A stretch of 64,000 nucleotides of DNA from Siderastrea radians (Eukaryota; Cnidaria; Anthozoa; Scleractinia; Rhizangiidae). The stretch's first letter is position 1; each line of letters opens with the position of its first letter. Below the pieces are notes generated by a model that was not told where the DNA came from, did no database searches, and saw only the letters and a program-made list of their open reading frames with translations. The stretch spans positions 17,334,371-17,398,370 of the forward strand of contig OZ024892.1 in assembly GCA_964017195.1 (NCBI GenBank). Direction: 5' to 3'. The position numbers and the translations under genes are program-made. Positions 12,930 through 21,426 of this stretch are shown one piece after another.

Positions 12930-13230
12930 CCTAGCCCGCGAAGCGGGCCTAACCCTAAGTCGGGTAGTGGGTCGAACCCTAGCTCATGAATAATAGCCCT
13001 AAGTCCGCCATCTTGGATTTTCTAACCCTAAGTTAATTCATGCTAACCCTAACTTTTATTTTTGGTTTGAACCGGCCATTTTGGATCGGGAAGGTTTCTT
13101 CTCCGACTGGTTAATGTATTCCAGCGGGAAGGTTGTTTATTTCTTAGAAGCTTCTTGTTCGGTCGCCATCTTGGATTTTCTAACCCTAAGTTTTTATTTC
13201 TTGTAACCCTAAGTTGATTTCTTACAAAGT
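12930..13230. repeat. Interspersed CCCTAA words and short direct repeats
   Basis: CCCTAA or CCCTAG words occur at least seven times at irregular spacing. A longer unit (CCATCTTGGATTTTCTAACCCTAAGTT) occurs at about 13008 and again at about 13163. This is irregular and not a telomere array. It lies just outside the left end of element A. Confidence 0.6.
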
Positions 13231-13256
13231 CTGTTACTAAAAAAAGAAAAAATTTG

Positions 13257-13343
13257 GGTGCCGGCTGTTGGAGTCGAACCTGCAAGATTAGAAGAATAAG
13301 AATTAGTAAACCCGTTACCTACCTACGTGCGCCACGCCGCGGC
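13257..13343 (-). repeat. tRNA-like Pol III unit next to provirus A
   Basis: The minus strand shows a perfect B box, GGTTCGACTCC (13270-13280), and an A-box-like TGGCGCACGTAGG (within 13318-13334). The T-stem does not pair on its 5' side, so function as a tRNA is unlikely. Its position immediately outside element A is notable, but a link to integration is not shown. Confidence 0.5.
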
Positions 13344-13396
13344 GGGCTGAAAGAGTCGGTGAAATTAGTTGGAGTGATTGATTCGAATCTCTCTTG

Positions 13397-13490
13397 ACAA
13401 AACAGCGTTCTAGGTTTATTCGAGATGGCAGTAAGCCCCCAATGGAGCGAATGCGTCTCCCGCTGAATAAACTCTAGTTCGCTGTATTTT
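13397..13490. repeat. Inverted repeat at left edge of element A
   Basis: About 27 bp (AAACAGCGTTCTAGGTTTAT and following bases) recurs as an imperfect inverted copy at 13462-13490 around a ~36-bp loop. It could be terminal or subterminal sequence of element A, but no partner was found at the right end because that end is truncated. Confidence 0.45.
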
Positions 13491-13586
13491 CTATTAGTTA
13501 CTGGATTCTCTTATATCGGACGTTTAACGCTCGTTTTTACCCTTGTGGGATATATGTGTAGTGGTCATAACTTTTATTAAATTGGT

Positions 13587-13602
13587 GGCTCCTAAAAGAG
13601 CC
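13587..13602 (-). terminator. Histone-type mRNA 3' stem-loop
   Basis: Read on the minus strand this is GGCTCTTTTAGGAGCC followed by ACCA: a 6-bp stem (last pair U-G), a UUUA loop and ACCA flank, matching the replication-dependent histone 3' end signal. The stop codon of the 140-aa minus-strand gene ends 16 nt upstream. An AATAAA also follows at 13573-13578, so conventional polyadenylation is possible too. Confidence 0.7.
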
Positions 13603-13617
13603 GTTTGGTTTCTTGAG

Positions 13618-14040
13618 TTAGTAGTATACCGTTGTTATTTCTTGGGTGATCTTGTTAATGTAAGCTTGAGTCGAGGGTTTGATATATCGTTTTCCATAGA
13701 GACAGAGAAACGGGCGAGCGGGAGGTTTACAACGGACAAACCGGTGCCAGATCTTCATTCCTTCTTTCTTGGTTTTGTGTTGGTAAAGGTGGGCTACATA
13801 CCACTGCTCGGTGTCTTCATCGTAGATAAACGTCTTCTTCTTTAACAGGATACAGGCTTGAATCAGGATACCGGTCGCATGATACATATGATATCGTTTT
13901 GAATCTAACAAACCAAAACCACAAACAACCGCGTCGTTTTCAATCATTTGTAACATTTGTTGAAAAACCTCAAACTTAAGTAGAGGAATTTTAAAACCAA
14001 AATACGAATTGATTTGATCGAATAAAGCTTGAGCCTCCAT
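13618..14040 (-). CDS. Element A 140-aa protein of unknown function
   Basis: An intact frame beginning at ATG, last in the short minus-strand pair reading away from the polymerase promoter. The protein is mildly basic, with aromatic residues and no signal peptide, membrane segment or recognised catalytic motif. It lies 31 bp after the exonuclease-like gene, so the two probably share a transcript. What is odd is its 3' end: a histone-type stem-loop starts 16 nt past the stop. No family is recognised. It could be a DNA-metabolism accessory protein given its neighbour, but that is only context. Confidence 0.7.
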   Translation of the reverse strand: MEAQALFDQINSYFGFKIPLLKFEVFQQMLQMIENDAVVCGFGLLDSKRYHMYHATGILIQACILLKKKTFIYDEDTEQWYVAHLYQHKTKKEGMKIWHRFVRCKPPARPFLCLYGKRYIKPSTQAYINKITQEITTVYY

Positions 14041-14071
14041 GGTACTAGAATGAATGGACCCTCAAAAACTT

Positions 14072-14653
14072 TCAACTTATATGACGTTCATTGACTTTGT
14101 CACACCGCTCTTTCAATTGATTTTGTAACCATTGAAAAAATAAAAAGGTTTCTTGTTTGGGGCAATGTACCATCTTGACTAAATCCTTTTTATGATGTCC
14201 ACAATCCGTTCCGTGATGGTCGGTTTTACTCCAAAGTGAATCGGCTTTTGGGCAACCCAACTCTTCTAAATTAATCGAAGGTAATCCCATCTTGTCCAGG
14301 AGATCTTTTTCTAAATGACCACCTTTGTAAGCCACAAGTCCACCGCGGTATAGTGCGCGAATTACACCTTCTACATCTCTTTGTGGTAAGGCGGCTTCTC
14401 GGTAATTAGACTCAAAGCGCAATCCGTGAATATGTTTATAAACAAAATTAACCGTTCGCCGATCTTTCACATTTAAATCTTTGTACCGCAAGCGGGAATA
14501 AAAATGTTGGCTATCATTTTCACCTAGGATCGTACACCAACCTAATTCTCGAACGATAAACCCTCTAGAAAGAATAAACCCTTCCAGATCAATAATCAAT
14601 GTGATCTCTTCCATGTCTTTTTTCAAAATAAATGGTTTAACCGTGTACTCCAT
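14072..14653 (-). CDS. Element A DEDD-type exonuclease-like protein
   Basis: 193 aa from ATG at 14653. An N-terminal 'IIDLEGF' gives the D-x-E of exonuclease motif I; a middle 'AYKGGHLEKDLL' could hold motif II; and a C-terminal 'HHKKDLVKMVHCP' fits an H-x-x-x-D motif III arrangement. This order is that of DnaQ/RNase T-like 3'-5' exonucleases, and small proteins of this kind occur in cnidarian mobile DNA. It is divergently placed against the polymerase gene. Function as exonuclease is inferred from motif order only. The frame is intact. Confidence 0.6.
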   Translation of the reverse strand: MEYTVKPFILKKDMEEITLIIDLEGFILSRGFIVRELGWCTILGENDSQHFYSRLRYKDLNVKDRRTVNFVYKHIHGLRFESNYREAALPQRDVEGVIRALYRGGLVAYKGGHLEKDLLDKMGLPSINLEELGCPKADSLWSKTDHHGTDCGHHKKDLVKMVHCPKQETFLFFQWLQNQLKERCDKVNERHIS

Positions 14654-14689
14654 CTATATGATAATCTGGCGGGGTTGTCTAAACCTGCC

Positions 14690-14800
14690 CGTTTTCAATA
14701 GAACTACACGTCACAAAAGACTGCACCCAATTCAATAGAACGACTTCCTTACAATAGAACTGCACCCAATTCAATAGAACTCAACGTCACAATTGTTCTA
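14690..14800. promoter_or_regulatory. Repeat-rich divergent promoter region
   Basis: Between the exonuclease and polymerase genes the words CAATAGAACTGCACCCAATT and CGTCACAA recur (CGTCACAA near 14709 and 14787). The same words recur at 30780-31045 in the other divergent region of element A. CGTCA is the half site bound by CREB/ATF factors; use here as enhancer or origin is inference. Confidence 0.55.
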
Positions 14801-14822
14801 CGCACGCGCAACAATCTGAGGT

Positions 14823-14833
14823 TATTATAAAAA
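14823..14833 (+). promoter_or_regulatory. TATA box of the polymerase gene
   Basis: TTATTATAAAAA lies about 140 nt upstream of the 5' UTR splice donor and about 720 nt upstream of the polymerase ATG. It is the only good TATA element in this gap. Confidence 0.6.
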
Positions 14834-14966
14834 CCCATCGATTTTTACTCATTTCATCCCAGACCTTGAGTCTAAACAAACAAGAACAGCTACGAGATTC
14901 GCAACCAGAAGTACCAAGCTAGAAGACAAGATCTTGACGCTCTTAGCCACGCAAAGGACCTAAAAC

Positions 14967-15537
14967 GTAAGTATCCTTTTTCAACTGTATACTAGACAAA
15001 CCAATTGACTCAAAAGTTTTTCTTGAAAAGCCAACGAATACGAGGACGCGTAGGTTCGTTGCCAGTGGACATTCGCCTCAAGTTGTGTTGAACGGCCCAA
15101 AGCGTGTTTTTACACTGATCAACAACCACTACTGAAAACTCCAACCGTTGACTTTTCTTAAGAAAATCTAACTCTTACTAAAGTGTCTTTAAGTAAGTAG
15201 ACAACCATTTGGCTTTAAGGGATTTCTTTTCAAAGTAAAACCAGATCAACCCGTGTTCGTTGGGAACAGCCGCACCTGTTGCGGTCAACAACAGTCGAAG
15301 AGATCTGCTTTACTTTGCTTAAGAAAACCCAAACCTTTCTAAAGTGTCTTTAAGTCAATAGAAAAACGAGTATCAGTTTTTAACTTTGAAAAGCGACGAC
15401 CAAAGTTATAATTCTTTTGAAAAAAGCTCGCAAATTTACATACGAACCAAAACAAAGTTATAATTCTCTCGCTTTAAAAAAGCTCACAAAACTTTCATAC
15501 GCAAAAACTGATACCCGGGTTTTTCTTTAACTTCTAG
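14967..15537 (+). other. 5' UTR intron of the polymerase transcript
   Basis: The donor is ACGTAAGTAT (GT at 14967) and the acceptor is a pyrimidine tract ending CTTCTAG (AG at 15536-15537), 7 nt before the polymerase ATG. Both are near-consensus. Inside are paired repeats: AAAGTGTCTTTAAGT twice (about 15180 and 15340), CAAAGTTATAATTCT twice (about 15403 and 15452), and an inverted GTATCAGTTTTT / AAAAACTGATAC pair at about 15370 and 15503. Splicing is predicted, not shown. Confidence 0.6.
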
Positions 15538-15544
15538 AATAGAT

Positions 15545-18500
15545 ATGGAAGCCTATGTCCATGATTCTGATGACGAACTCATCGAAGCCATGGAAATGTA
15601 TGAAGATGGTCAATTGGTGGATCGCGCCGAGGAAATTTATCAATTGCGGGAACAACAACGTGACTACCAACGTCAACTCATTGAACAACATGGTGGTTCG
15701 ATTAACCCGGAACAACCAGGGCGTTTTGTCTTCAACCTTCAACCTATCTCAATGGATGCCAATCGGCGGTTTGGTCTACTGGAACGTCGTTTCGCCGTCA
15801 ATCTCCAACAAGAAGGTAATCTGATTGATGATATCACACCGGCCTTACGCGATGCTTTGGAGCGTGCGATGCGTGAAGTGGTAGCGGATCCCGACTTGCA
15901 TGACAATTATCGTGTTTTCTTCGATTTGTTTTCCGATCGACTCGCCCACGGCACCTATCGTGGAAACGGGATGCGGGTTCAAGATTTTCGGGAAGGGGGT
16001 CCTAACGTCGATGCCGTCTTCGAACGCCTTCAACAAACATTGAACTCAAACGACTCATTTACTATGGACGATACCTTCCAAATGGAAGTCATGGTCGTTC
16101 GCCCACCTAACCGTCAAGGCCAAGGCAGAAAAATGAAAAACAAGCCTGGGTACCAAAAGGTCAAAGAATCAGAAACAATCAGAAACAAGGATGATACCTG
16201 TGGAGCCCGCGCCACCGTGACTGCCAAGTACATTGCGGATGAACAAGAACGTAAGAAACAAGATCCGAATTATCACGACCCACGACTTGCAACCATGAAA
16301 AAAGGAGGACGGCTTCAGGAAATGTTGGCGAAGGAACTGTATCAAAAGGCGGACGTTCCCGAAGGACCCGTGGGTCGCGAAGAACTGCAAAAATTCCAAG
16401 ATTATTTGGGACCTGACTACCGTTTGATCGTCATCTATGGGGAGGAACGTAATGCCTGTCATGCCTTTACGCCCCATGCTGAAAATCAGAAGTTGTTGAT
16501 CCTCTACCACCACGACCAACACTACGATGTCGTCACATCCCTCCCTGGTTTTTTCAAACAATCGTACTTCTGCCCCTACTGCCTGCAGGGTTACAACAAC
16601 GAAGGTCACCATCGCTGCCTTAGCACGGACAACAAAGTCTGTTCCTGTTGCCGTCAACCCAACTGCTCTGGGTTTGCTTCGCACGCCCCGCAGAAGAGTA
16701 AAGCTACCATTCCTTGCCACCATTGCCGCCGGTATTTCTTCAACCAAGAGTGTTACGAAAACCACCAACGTTTCAGCCTCGCTCGCCAAGTCAAACCTGA
16801 GAACTCTGTCTGTATGAACGTGAGAAGATGCAAACAATGCGGGAAACAATCCAACTCCTTTAAAGCTGTGAGAGCTCACAGGTGTGGTACCAGCCAGTGC
16901 CCTAGCTGCGAGAAATACGTGGTCGCCTCCGATCACCAATGCTACATCCAACCGGACAAGAAAAGAAAAAGACAGCAGGAAAACGAACGGGAAGTACGAG
17001 CACGACTGGATGATGAATTTGAGATCATTGAAGCCCTGCAAAACGCCGAAGGTAACGAGGAGACCGAAAAAGAGGAAAAGGAACCGCTGCATGTGTACTT
17101 TGACATCGAAGCCATGCAGCACAATGGCAACCACGAGGCCAATCTTTTGGTTTACCAATCGAGTGAGATGCCTACCTCTCGCGTCTTATCCGGCCCTTCC
17201 TGTGTAGAACAATTCTTAGATGAACTCAAAGTACTCACCGAAGAAAATACCAGACAAGTGTACGTTTTGGCTCACAACTTACAAGCCTACGATGGCTATT
17301 TCATCATTCAGAAGTACTATGAAAACAGTCAAGAAGTACACCAAATCCGTTGCGGCGCGAAAATCATGTCACTCACTCACTTTAACATCCGATTCACAGA
17401 CAGCCTCAACTTCTTCGCCATGCCCCTCTCAGCGTTCCCGACCACCTTTGGACTAGAAGAAGCAGCCAAGGGATTCTTCCCTCACCTGTTCAATCGCCCG
17501 GAAAATCAGAATTACGTGGGACCCACCCCAGACGCCAAGTACTTTATGCCGGAAACCATGTCTCTCGAGAAGAAGGAAGAATTTGACGCCTTTTACGAAC
17601 ACGCTTCCAAACCCGTGGTCCTGTTTGACTTTCAAAAAGAACTTATCCGATACTGTAAATCGGATGTGAAACTTCTTAAAGAGGGTTGCGAAACCTTTCA
17701 ACGTTTATTCATCGAACATAGCGGTTTTAACCCGTTTGAGAAGTTAACCATCGCCTCTGCTTGTAACCAGGATCTCAGGAATAACTGCATGTACCCTGAC
17801 ACCATCGCTACCGAACCAGCCTATGGGTGGGCAGGCCTCAAAGGGAACGCTTCCAAAGAATCGCTCGAGTGGTTTAACTGGCTCAATCATGGTAAAAGAA
17901 AAGAAGCCCTAGAAAACATGTCCGACGAAGATTACCAAGTAAACGACCTCATGGAAATCTACGATCCTGATTATCAGAACCCCCTGAAGAAAGACGCCAT
18001 TCAGCATGCAGGGAACGGAGGCGAACATTTCATCCCAGCGATCAGAACCTCCGTGGATGGTTACTGTCCAGAAACCAACACAGTGTATCAATATCAAGGT
18101 TGTTTTTGGCACGGCTGTGAAGCGTGCTATCCGAATAGAACCGAGAAACACTTTCGCCTAGACGACCGCAGCATGTATGAGGTTAGAGAAAAGACACGAG
18201 AAACCATCACCAAGTTGAAAAGCGCTGGCTACAATGTCGAACAAATCTGGGGCTGCCAATGGAAAAAGATGAAACAGGATAACCCCGACTGTCTGCATTA
18301 CGTCAAGGATCTTCATTTCGTCGAACGACTTAAACCTCGGGATGCGTTCTTCGGAGGGAGAACTAATGCGGCCAAACTTTATCATAAAGTCAAACCTACG
18401 CAAAAAATTCATTACATAGACTTTACATCATTATACCCGTACGTTAACAAAAATTCAAAATACCCGATCAAACATCCAGAGATTATTACCAATCCAGGAC

Positions 18501-19792
18501 ACACCGACATCTCCGAGTACTTTGGCCTTATTAAATGTAAAGTCAGACCACCCAAGAAGCTGTATCATCCCGTACTACCAAAACGCGCCGAAGGAAAACT
18601 GCTCTTCCCATTGTGTGACGCTTGCGTAAAGGAACAGATGGCTAAACCTTATCGACAGAGATCGACCGTTTGTAAACATCTACACATTGAACGCGAATTT
18701 ATTGGAACCTGGTGCTCCCCGGAACTTGAAAAAGCAGTGGAGATGGGATATGAAGTGGTGACCATCTATGAAGTCTATCACTTTAAAGAGAGTCAAGAGG
18801 GCTTATTTGACAAGTACGTGAATAAGTGGTTGAAAGTCAAACAGGAAGCGAGTGGATGGCCGAGCTGGTGTAGGACCGAAGAAGATCGTCAACAATATAT
18901 TCAAGCCTACCGAGAAAAAGAGGGAATTCAACTGGACTACCGTAACATCGCCAAAAATCCCGGACTGCGTTCCCTCGCAAAGTTAATGTTAAACTCCATG
19001 TGGGGGAAATTTGGACAAAAGTTAAACAAGACGCAAGTACAACAGTTCACCGACCCTATTCAGTTCCATGAGTTTATCGAGAGTGATGCGCTGGACATCC
19101 ACAAAATCCAAATCCACAAAAACAACGAGAACGTCGTGGAAGTCTTTTACAGCAAACAAGTAGAAGATATGGACATACAACCGAATCTGAATATCTTTAT
19201 CGCCTGCTTTACTACGTGTTATGCAAGACTTAAACTCTATGAAGCTTTGGAACTGTTAGGGGATAGAGTGCTCTACTATGACACGGACTCCATCATTTAC
19301 ATTCAAAACCTCGATGATCCTACGGAAGTACAACCCGAACTGGGAGACTACCTTGGAGACTTCACCAATGAACTGAAAGGAGAGGATTACATCGTAGAAT
19401 TTGCATCGGCTGGTCCGAAAAACTATGGCTACCTGACAGCAGCAGGCAAGACAGAATGTAAAGTGAAAGGATTCTCTCTCAACACGGAAGGGTCTAAATA
19501 CATCAACTATGAACTTTTAAGAGACAACGTCCAAAAAGAAATACAAAGACCACTCTACCATCCTAGAAAAAACCAAATGCTGCCTCGACAATATCCTGTC
19601 AAGCGATCCTACAGAATTGTACGTGATCCTACAACCTTCGAACTGGAAACAAGGGAAGAGATTAAGAACTATCAACTTGTCTATGACAAGCGGGTCATCG
19701 ATAAAGATACCTATTTGACGTATCCCTACGGTTATGGTGAAGTGGAGCCCGTGCAGCAGCAGATGCATATTAACGTATTATTGGATTTGTAG
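15545..19792 (+). CDS. polB: Protein-primed family B DNA polymerase (Polinton type)
   Basis: 1415 aa, intact. The N-terminal third is poorly defined and contains a Cys/His-rich zinc-binding stretch (about residues 340-480). The 3'-5' exonuclease follows: Exo I D-I-E (D520, E522), Exo II 'AHNLQAYDGYF', Exo III 'YCKSD'. A 'GCFWHGCEACY...IWGCQW' insertion resembles the endonuclease-like domain seen in Polinton polymerases. Polymerase motifs are A 'DFTSLYP' (D959), B 'KLMLNSMWGKFG' (about 1145) and C 'YYDTDSI' (D1246, D1248). Such enzymes copy linear DNA from a terminal-protein primer. No stops or frameshifts, so the element may be recent. An AATAAA (20020-20025) ends the transcript. Confidence 0.97.
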   Translation: MEAYVHDSDDELIEAMEMYEDGQLVDRAEEIYQLREQQRDYQRQLIEQHGGSINPEQPGRFVFNLQPISMDANRRFGLLERRFAVNLQQEGNLIDDITPALRDALERAMREVVADPDLHDNYRVFFDLFSDRLAHGTYRGNGMRVQDFREGGPNVDAVFERLQQTLNSNDSFTMDDTFQMEVMVVRPPNRQGQGRKMKNKPGYQKVKESETIRNKDDTCGARATVTAKYIADEQERKKQDPNYHDPRLATMKKGGRLQEMLAKELYQKADVPEGPVGREELQKFQDYLGPDYRLIVIYGEERNACHAFTPHAENQKLLILYHHDQHYDVVTSLPGFFKQSYFCPYCLQGYNNEGHHRCLSTDNKVCSCCRQPNCSGFASHAPQKSKATIPCHHCRRYFFNQECYENHQRFSLARQVKPENSVCMNVRRCKQCGKQSNSFKAVRAHRCGTSQCPSCEKYVVASDHQCYIQPDKKRKRQQENEREVRARLDDEFEIIEALQNAEGNEETEKEEKEPLHVYFDIEAMQHNGNHEANLLVYQSSEMPTSRVLSGPSCVEQFLDELKVLTEENTRQVYVLAHNLQAYDGYFIIQKYYENSQEVHQIRCGAKIMSLTHFNIRFTDSLNFFAMPLSAFPTTFGLEEAAKGFFPHLFNRPENQNYVGPTPDAKYFMPETMSLEKKEEFDAFYEHASKPVVLFDFQKELIRYCKSDVKLLKEGCETFQRLFIEHSGFNPFEKLTIASACNQDLRNNCMYPDTIATEPAYGWAGLKGNASKESLEWFNWLNHGKRKEALENMSDEDYQVNDLMEIYDPDYQNPLKKDAIQHAGNGGEHFIPAIRTSVDGYCPETNTVYQYQGCFWHGCEACYPNRTEKHFRLDDRSMYEVREKTRETITKLKSAGYNVEQIWGCQWKKMKQDNPDCLHYVKDLHFVERLKPRDAFFGGRTNAAKLYHKVKPTQKIHYIDFTSLYPYVNKNSKYPIKHPEIITNPGHTDISEYFGLIKCKVRPPKKLYHPVLPKRAEGKLLFPLCDACVKEQMAKPYRQRSTVCKHLHIEREFIGTWCSPELEKAVEMGYEVVTIYEVYHFKESQEGLFDKYVNKWLKVKQEASGWPSWCRTEEDRQQYIQAYREKEGIQLDYRNIAKNPGLRSLAKLMLNSMWGKFGQKLNKTQVQQFTDPIQFHEFIESDALDIHKIQIHKNNENVVEVFYSKQVEDMDIQPNLNIFIACFTTCYARLKLYEALELLGDRVLYYDTDSIIYIQNLDDPTEVQPELGDYLGDFTNELKGEDYIVEFASAGPKNYGYLTAAGKTECKVKGFSLNTEGSKYINYELLRDNVQKEIQRPLYHPRKNQMLPRQYPVKRSYRIVRDPTTFELETREEIKNYQLVYDKRVIDKDTYLTYPYGYGEVEPVQQQMHINVLLDL

Positions 19793-20019
19793 AACTGAAT
19801 GATCAAAAGATGGAACTTTATAGAACAGTTGTTAGCCTGTCGACACGGATTAGTAGATGGAACGCCTTGGTCAAACGCCATTAGGGCACTTAGGTTTTTA
19901 AAAACTTAGTCAATTTTGTACATAGATTTTTAGTAGGGCTTCGCCATTTAACATGTAAATATATCTTGTACATAGACTTAGGTAAACCACTAGGGTGTAT
20001 GTAGTTAGGTTATTAGTTC

Positions 20020-20053
20020 AATAAACACATTTGGCAGATTTAAACCGTTTATT
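20020..20053. terminator. Converging polyadenylation signals
   Basis: AATAAA on the plus strand at 20020-20025 serves the polymerase gene. On the minus strand the PLA2 stop codon runs straight into TAAATAAA (20048-20055). The two transcripts therefore end within about 35 bp of each other. Confidence 0.6.
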
Positions 20054-20436
20054 TAGACTTTGATTAATTTTTTACCTTGCATGATACGTTTGACAATTTT
20101 TTCCGTTTTGGTTTTCTTCCCGGGTAAGGCTTCAATGGCTTTGATCATCTTCGTATCCGCTTTCCACTTGTCCCTTAAATTTTTGGCTTTATCATAATCA
20201 ATATCATGTTGTTTGGCAATTTTATCCAAGCGGTTAATCCCGGGGTCCCCTCGGGCCAGTCGTTTCTTAAGTTTGGTGCCAGGTCCTAAATATTGATAAC
20301 CAGGCCAGTGAAATTCAACCCCTGTTTTGGCTAAGGCTTTTTGCACATCAAAGGCTCCTCCTTGTTGAATCCCTAAGGGCTTTCGTCGTACTCGAGTTGT
20401 CTTCTTAGTTTTCGTCCGGCGCCCCATTCTTCCCAT
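20053..20436 (-). CDS. Element A phospholipase A2-like virion protein
   Basis: 127 aa with a very basic N-terminus. The calcium-loop 'YLGPG' (residues 49-53) and the catalytic 'AKQHDIDYD' (H77, D78) follow the pattern of the PLA2 domain in parvovirus VP1, also found in adintoviruses. The likely role is breaching the endosomal membrane during entry. The gene overlaps the next upstream frame by 64 nt, so it may also be expressed as the spliced or shifted C-terminal half of a larger basic protein. Its stop codon overlaps a minus-strand AATAAA. Confidence 0.8.
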   Translation of the reverse strand: MGRMGRRTKTKKTTRVRRKPLGIQQGGAFDVQKALAKTGVEFHWPGYQYLGPGTKLKKRLARGDPGINRLDKIAKQHDIDYDKAKNLRDKWKADTKMIKAIEALPGKKTKTEKIVKRIMQGKKLIKV

Positions 20437-20855
20437 CCGGGTCTGGGTTGTAGTTTTTCGACTTCGGTTTGCCGTTTTCGTTTCTTAGGTTTAGGGTTGG
20501 TTTCGTCAGGACGGGTGGGAAGTAACCGTCTTCTACCAGTACTCGGTTTGGGTTTTGGTGTCGTCTTAGGGGTTTTGACTTTAGCTTTAATCCTTTTTAT
20601 AGTTTTGGGAGGGATGGGGTCTCCTTCGTCCTCGCCTTCCTCCCTGATCCGTTTGGTTAAATGACCCAATTCTCTTGACAATGGTTTAATGTTGGCATTG
20701 ATGATAGAGGGTGGGTACCCAGAAGCTAACCATAAATTCTTCTCAGCCGCTAATTTGGCCGCTTTGGTTAGTTGCGAATTATCCGTAATTTCATCTCGAT
20801 ACGATTCAATCAGCTCCTCCCACACTTTGGCCGGTACTTTATAAAATCCCTCCAT
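20373..20855 (-). CDS. Element A basic Pro/Lys-rich protein
   Basis: 160 aa. The N-terminal 80 residues are predicted helical and mixed in charge. The C-terminal half is rich in Lys, Arg, Pro and Thr, with 'KPKPSTGRRR' and 'KPKKRKR', good nuclear-localisation or DNA-binding tracts. It overlaps the PLA2 frame by 64 nt at its 3' end. Gene order suggests a virion protein, perhaps the leading part of a PLA2-bearing minor capsid protein made by splicing or frameshifting. No family is recognised. Confidence 0.6.
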   Translation of the reverse strand: MEGFYKVPAKVWEELIESYRDEITDNSQLTKAAKLAAEKNLWLASGYPPSIINANIKPLSRELGHLTKRIREEGEDEGDPIPPKTIKRIKAKVKTPKTTPKPKPSTGRRRLLPTRPDETNPKPKKRKRQTEVEKLQPRPGWEEWGAGRKLRRQLEYDESP

Positions 20856-20917
20856 CTTTTAATTCTTTCCGTGTGAAAGAAAAGCTCCTTTTGCTTGAAC
20901 TAAAGTTTGCGTAAGGG

Positions 20918-21241
20918 TCAGGGTCTATTTAAGCATACACAGACCAAGTCGTGTAAATCACGAAACAATTGATTGCCTTTGGCGTCCATGAGCATCTGAC
21001 GACGTTTTTTCACCGAATGTTGACGTAGTCGTAGTTCTCTCAAAATCTGTTTATGTTTTCGAAGTCTTGCCATCAAACTAGGATCTACCGCTACATTGCG
21101 TTTCAATAAATTTAAAATGACTTCACTCAACATATTGATTTGATCTTTGGTCGCTTGTAACAAGAGTTGTCGTCGTGAGATTTGACTAGGTTGATCCGCC
21201 AAAGCTTTGAAGAAAGGTTTATGTTGTTCCAAACGCATCAT
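20918..21241 (-). CDS. Element A small Arg-rich helical protein
   Basis: 107 aa, predicted all helical, with leucine-rich segments and a basic run 'LRKHKQILRELRLRQHSVKK'. The pattern of a short Leu-rich helical domain followed by basic helices resembles a small protein common in animal Polintons, whose function is not known to me. It overlaps the upstream 62-aa frame by the ATGA tetranucleotide (21238-21241), implying one polycistronic or multiply spliced transcript. Confidence 0.6.
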   Translation of the reverse strand: MMRLEQHKPFFKALADQPSQISRRQLLLQATKDQINMLSEVILNLLKRNVAVDPSLMARLRKHKQILRELRLRQHSVKKRRQMLMDAKGNQLFRDLHDLVCVCLNRP

Positions 21242-21426
21242 TTTCGTCGATAATGTCTGATATTATCTGTAATCCCTTTGAACGCTTGACCTGCGAGTTT
21301 GCCTGCAGCGGTTGTAAAGGTGGGAGCCGGTCCTGCTAACAAAAAACTAGCGCCGTAAGCGATTTTATCCACTAAACGCGGCTTTCTTCGACGTAATGCG
21401 CCTCCTCTCTGAAAAAATTTTGACAT
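21238..21426 (-). CDS. Element A 62-aa basic/hydrophobic protein
   Basis: A short frame beginning MSKFFQRGGALRRRKPR, then a hydrophobic stretch 'YGASFLLAGPAPTFTTAAG' and a basic tail. The early RGGA and the cationic/amphipathic design recall small precursor core peptides cleaved by adenovirus-type proteases at Gly-Gly sites, but no cleavage evidence exists. Compactly set, it shares ATGA with the following gene and overlaps the preceding one by 55 nt. Confidence 0.55.
   Translation of the reverse strand: MSKFFQRGGALRRRKPRLVDKIAYGASFLLAGPAPTFTTAAGKLAGQAFKGITDNIRHYRRK

Noticed and set aside
12930..13230. Interstitial telomere array
   Set aside because: The hexamers are not in tandem; they are scattered within larger repeats.
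13587..13602. Stem-loop of a nearby host histone gene
   Set aside because: No histone coding sequence is found on either side; the hairpin is in position for the viral 140-aa gene.
16169..17158. 329-codon open frame on the minus strand
   Set aside because: It lies wholly antisense to the polymerase gene, whose motifs prove the plus frame; the antisense frame shows no domain.
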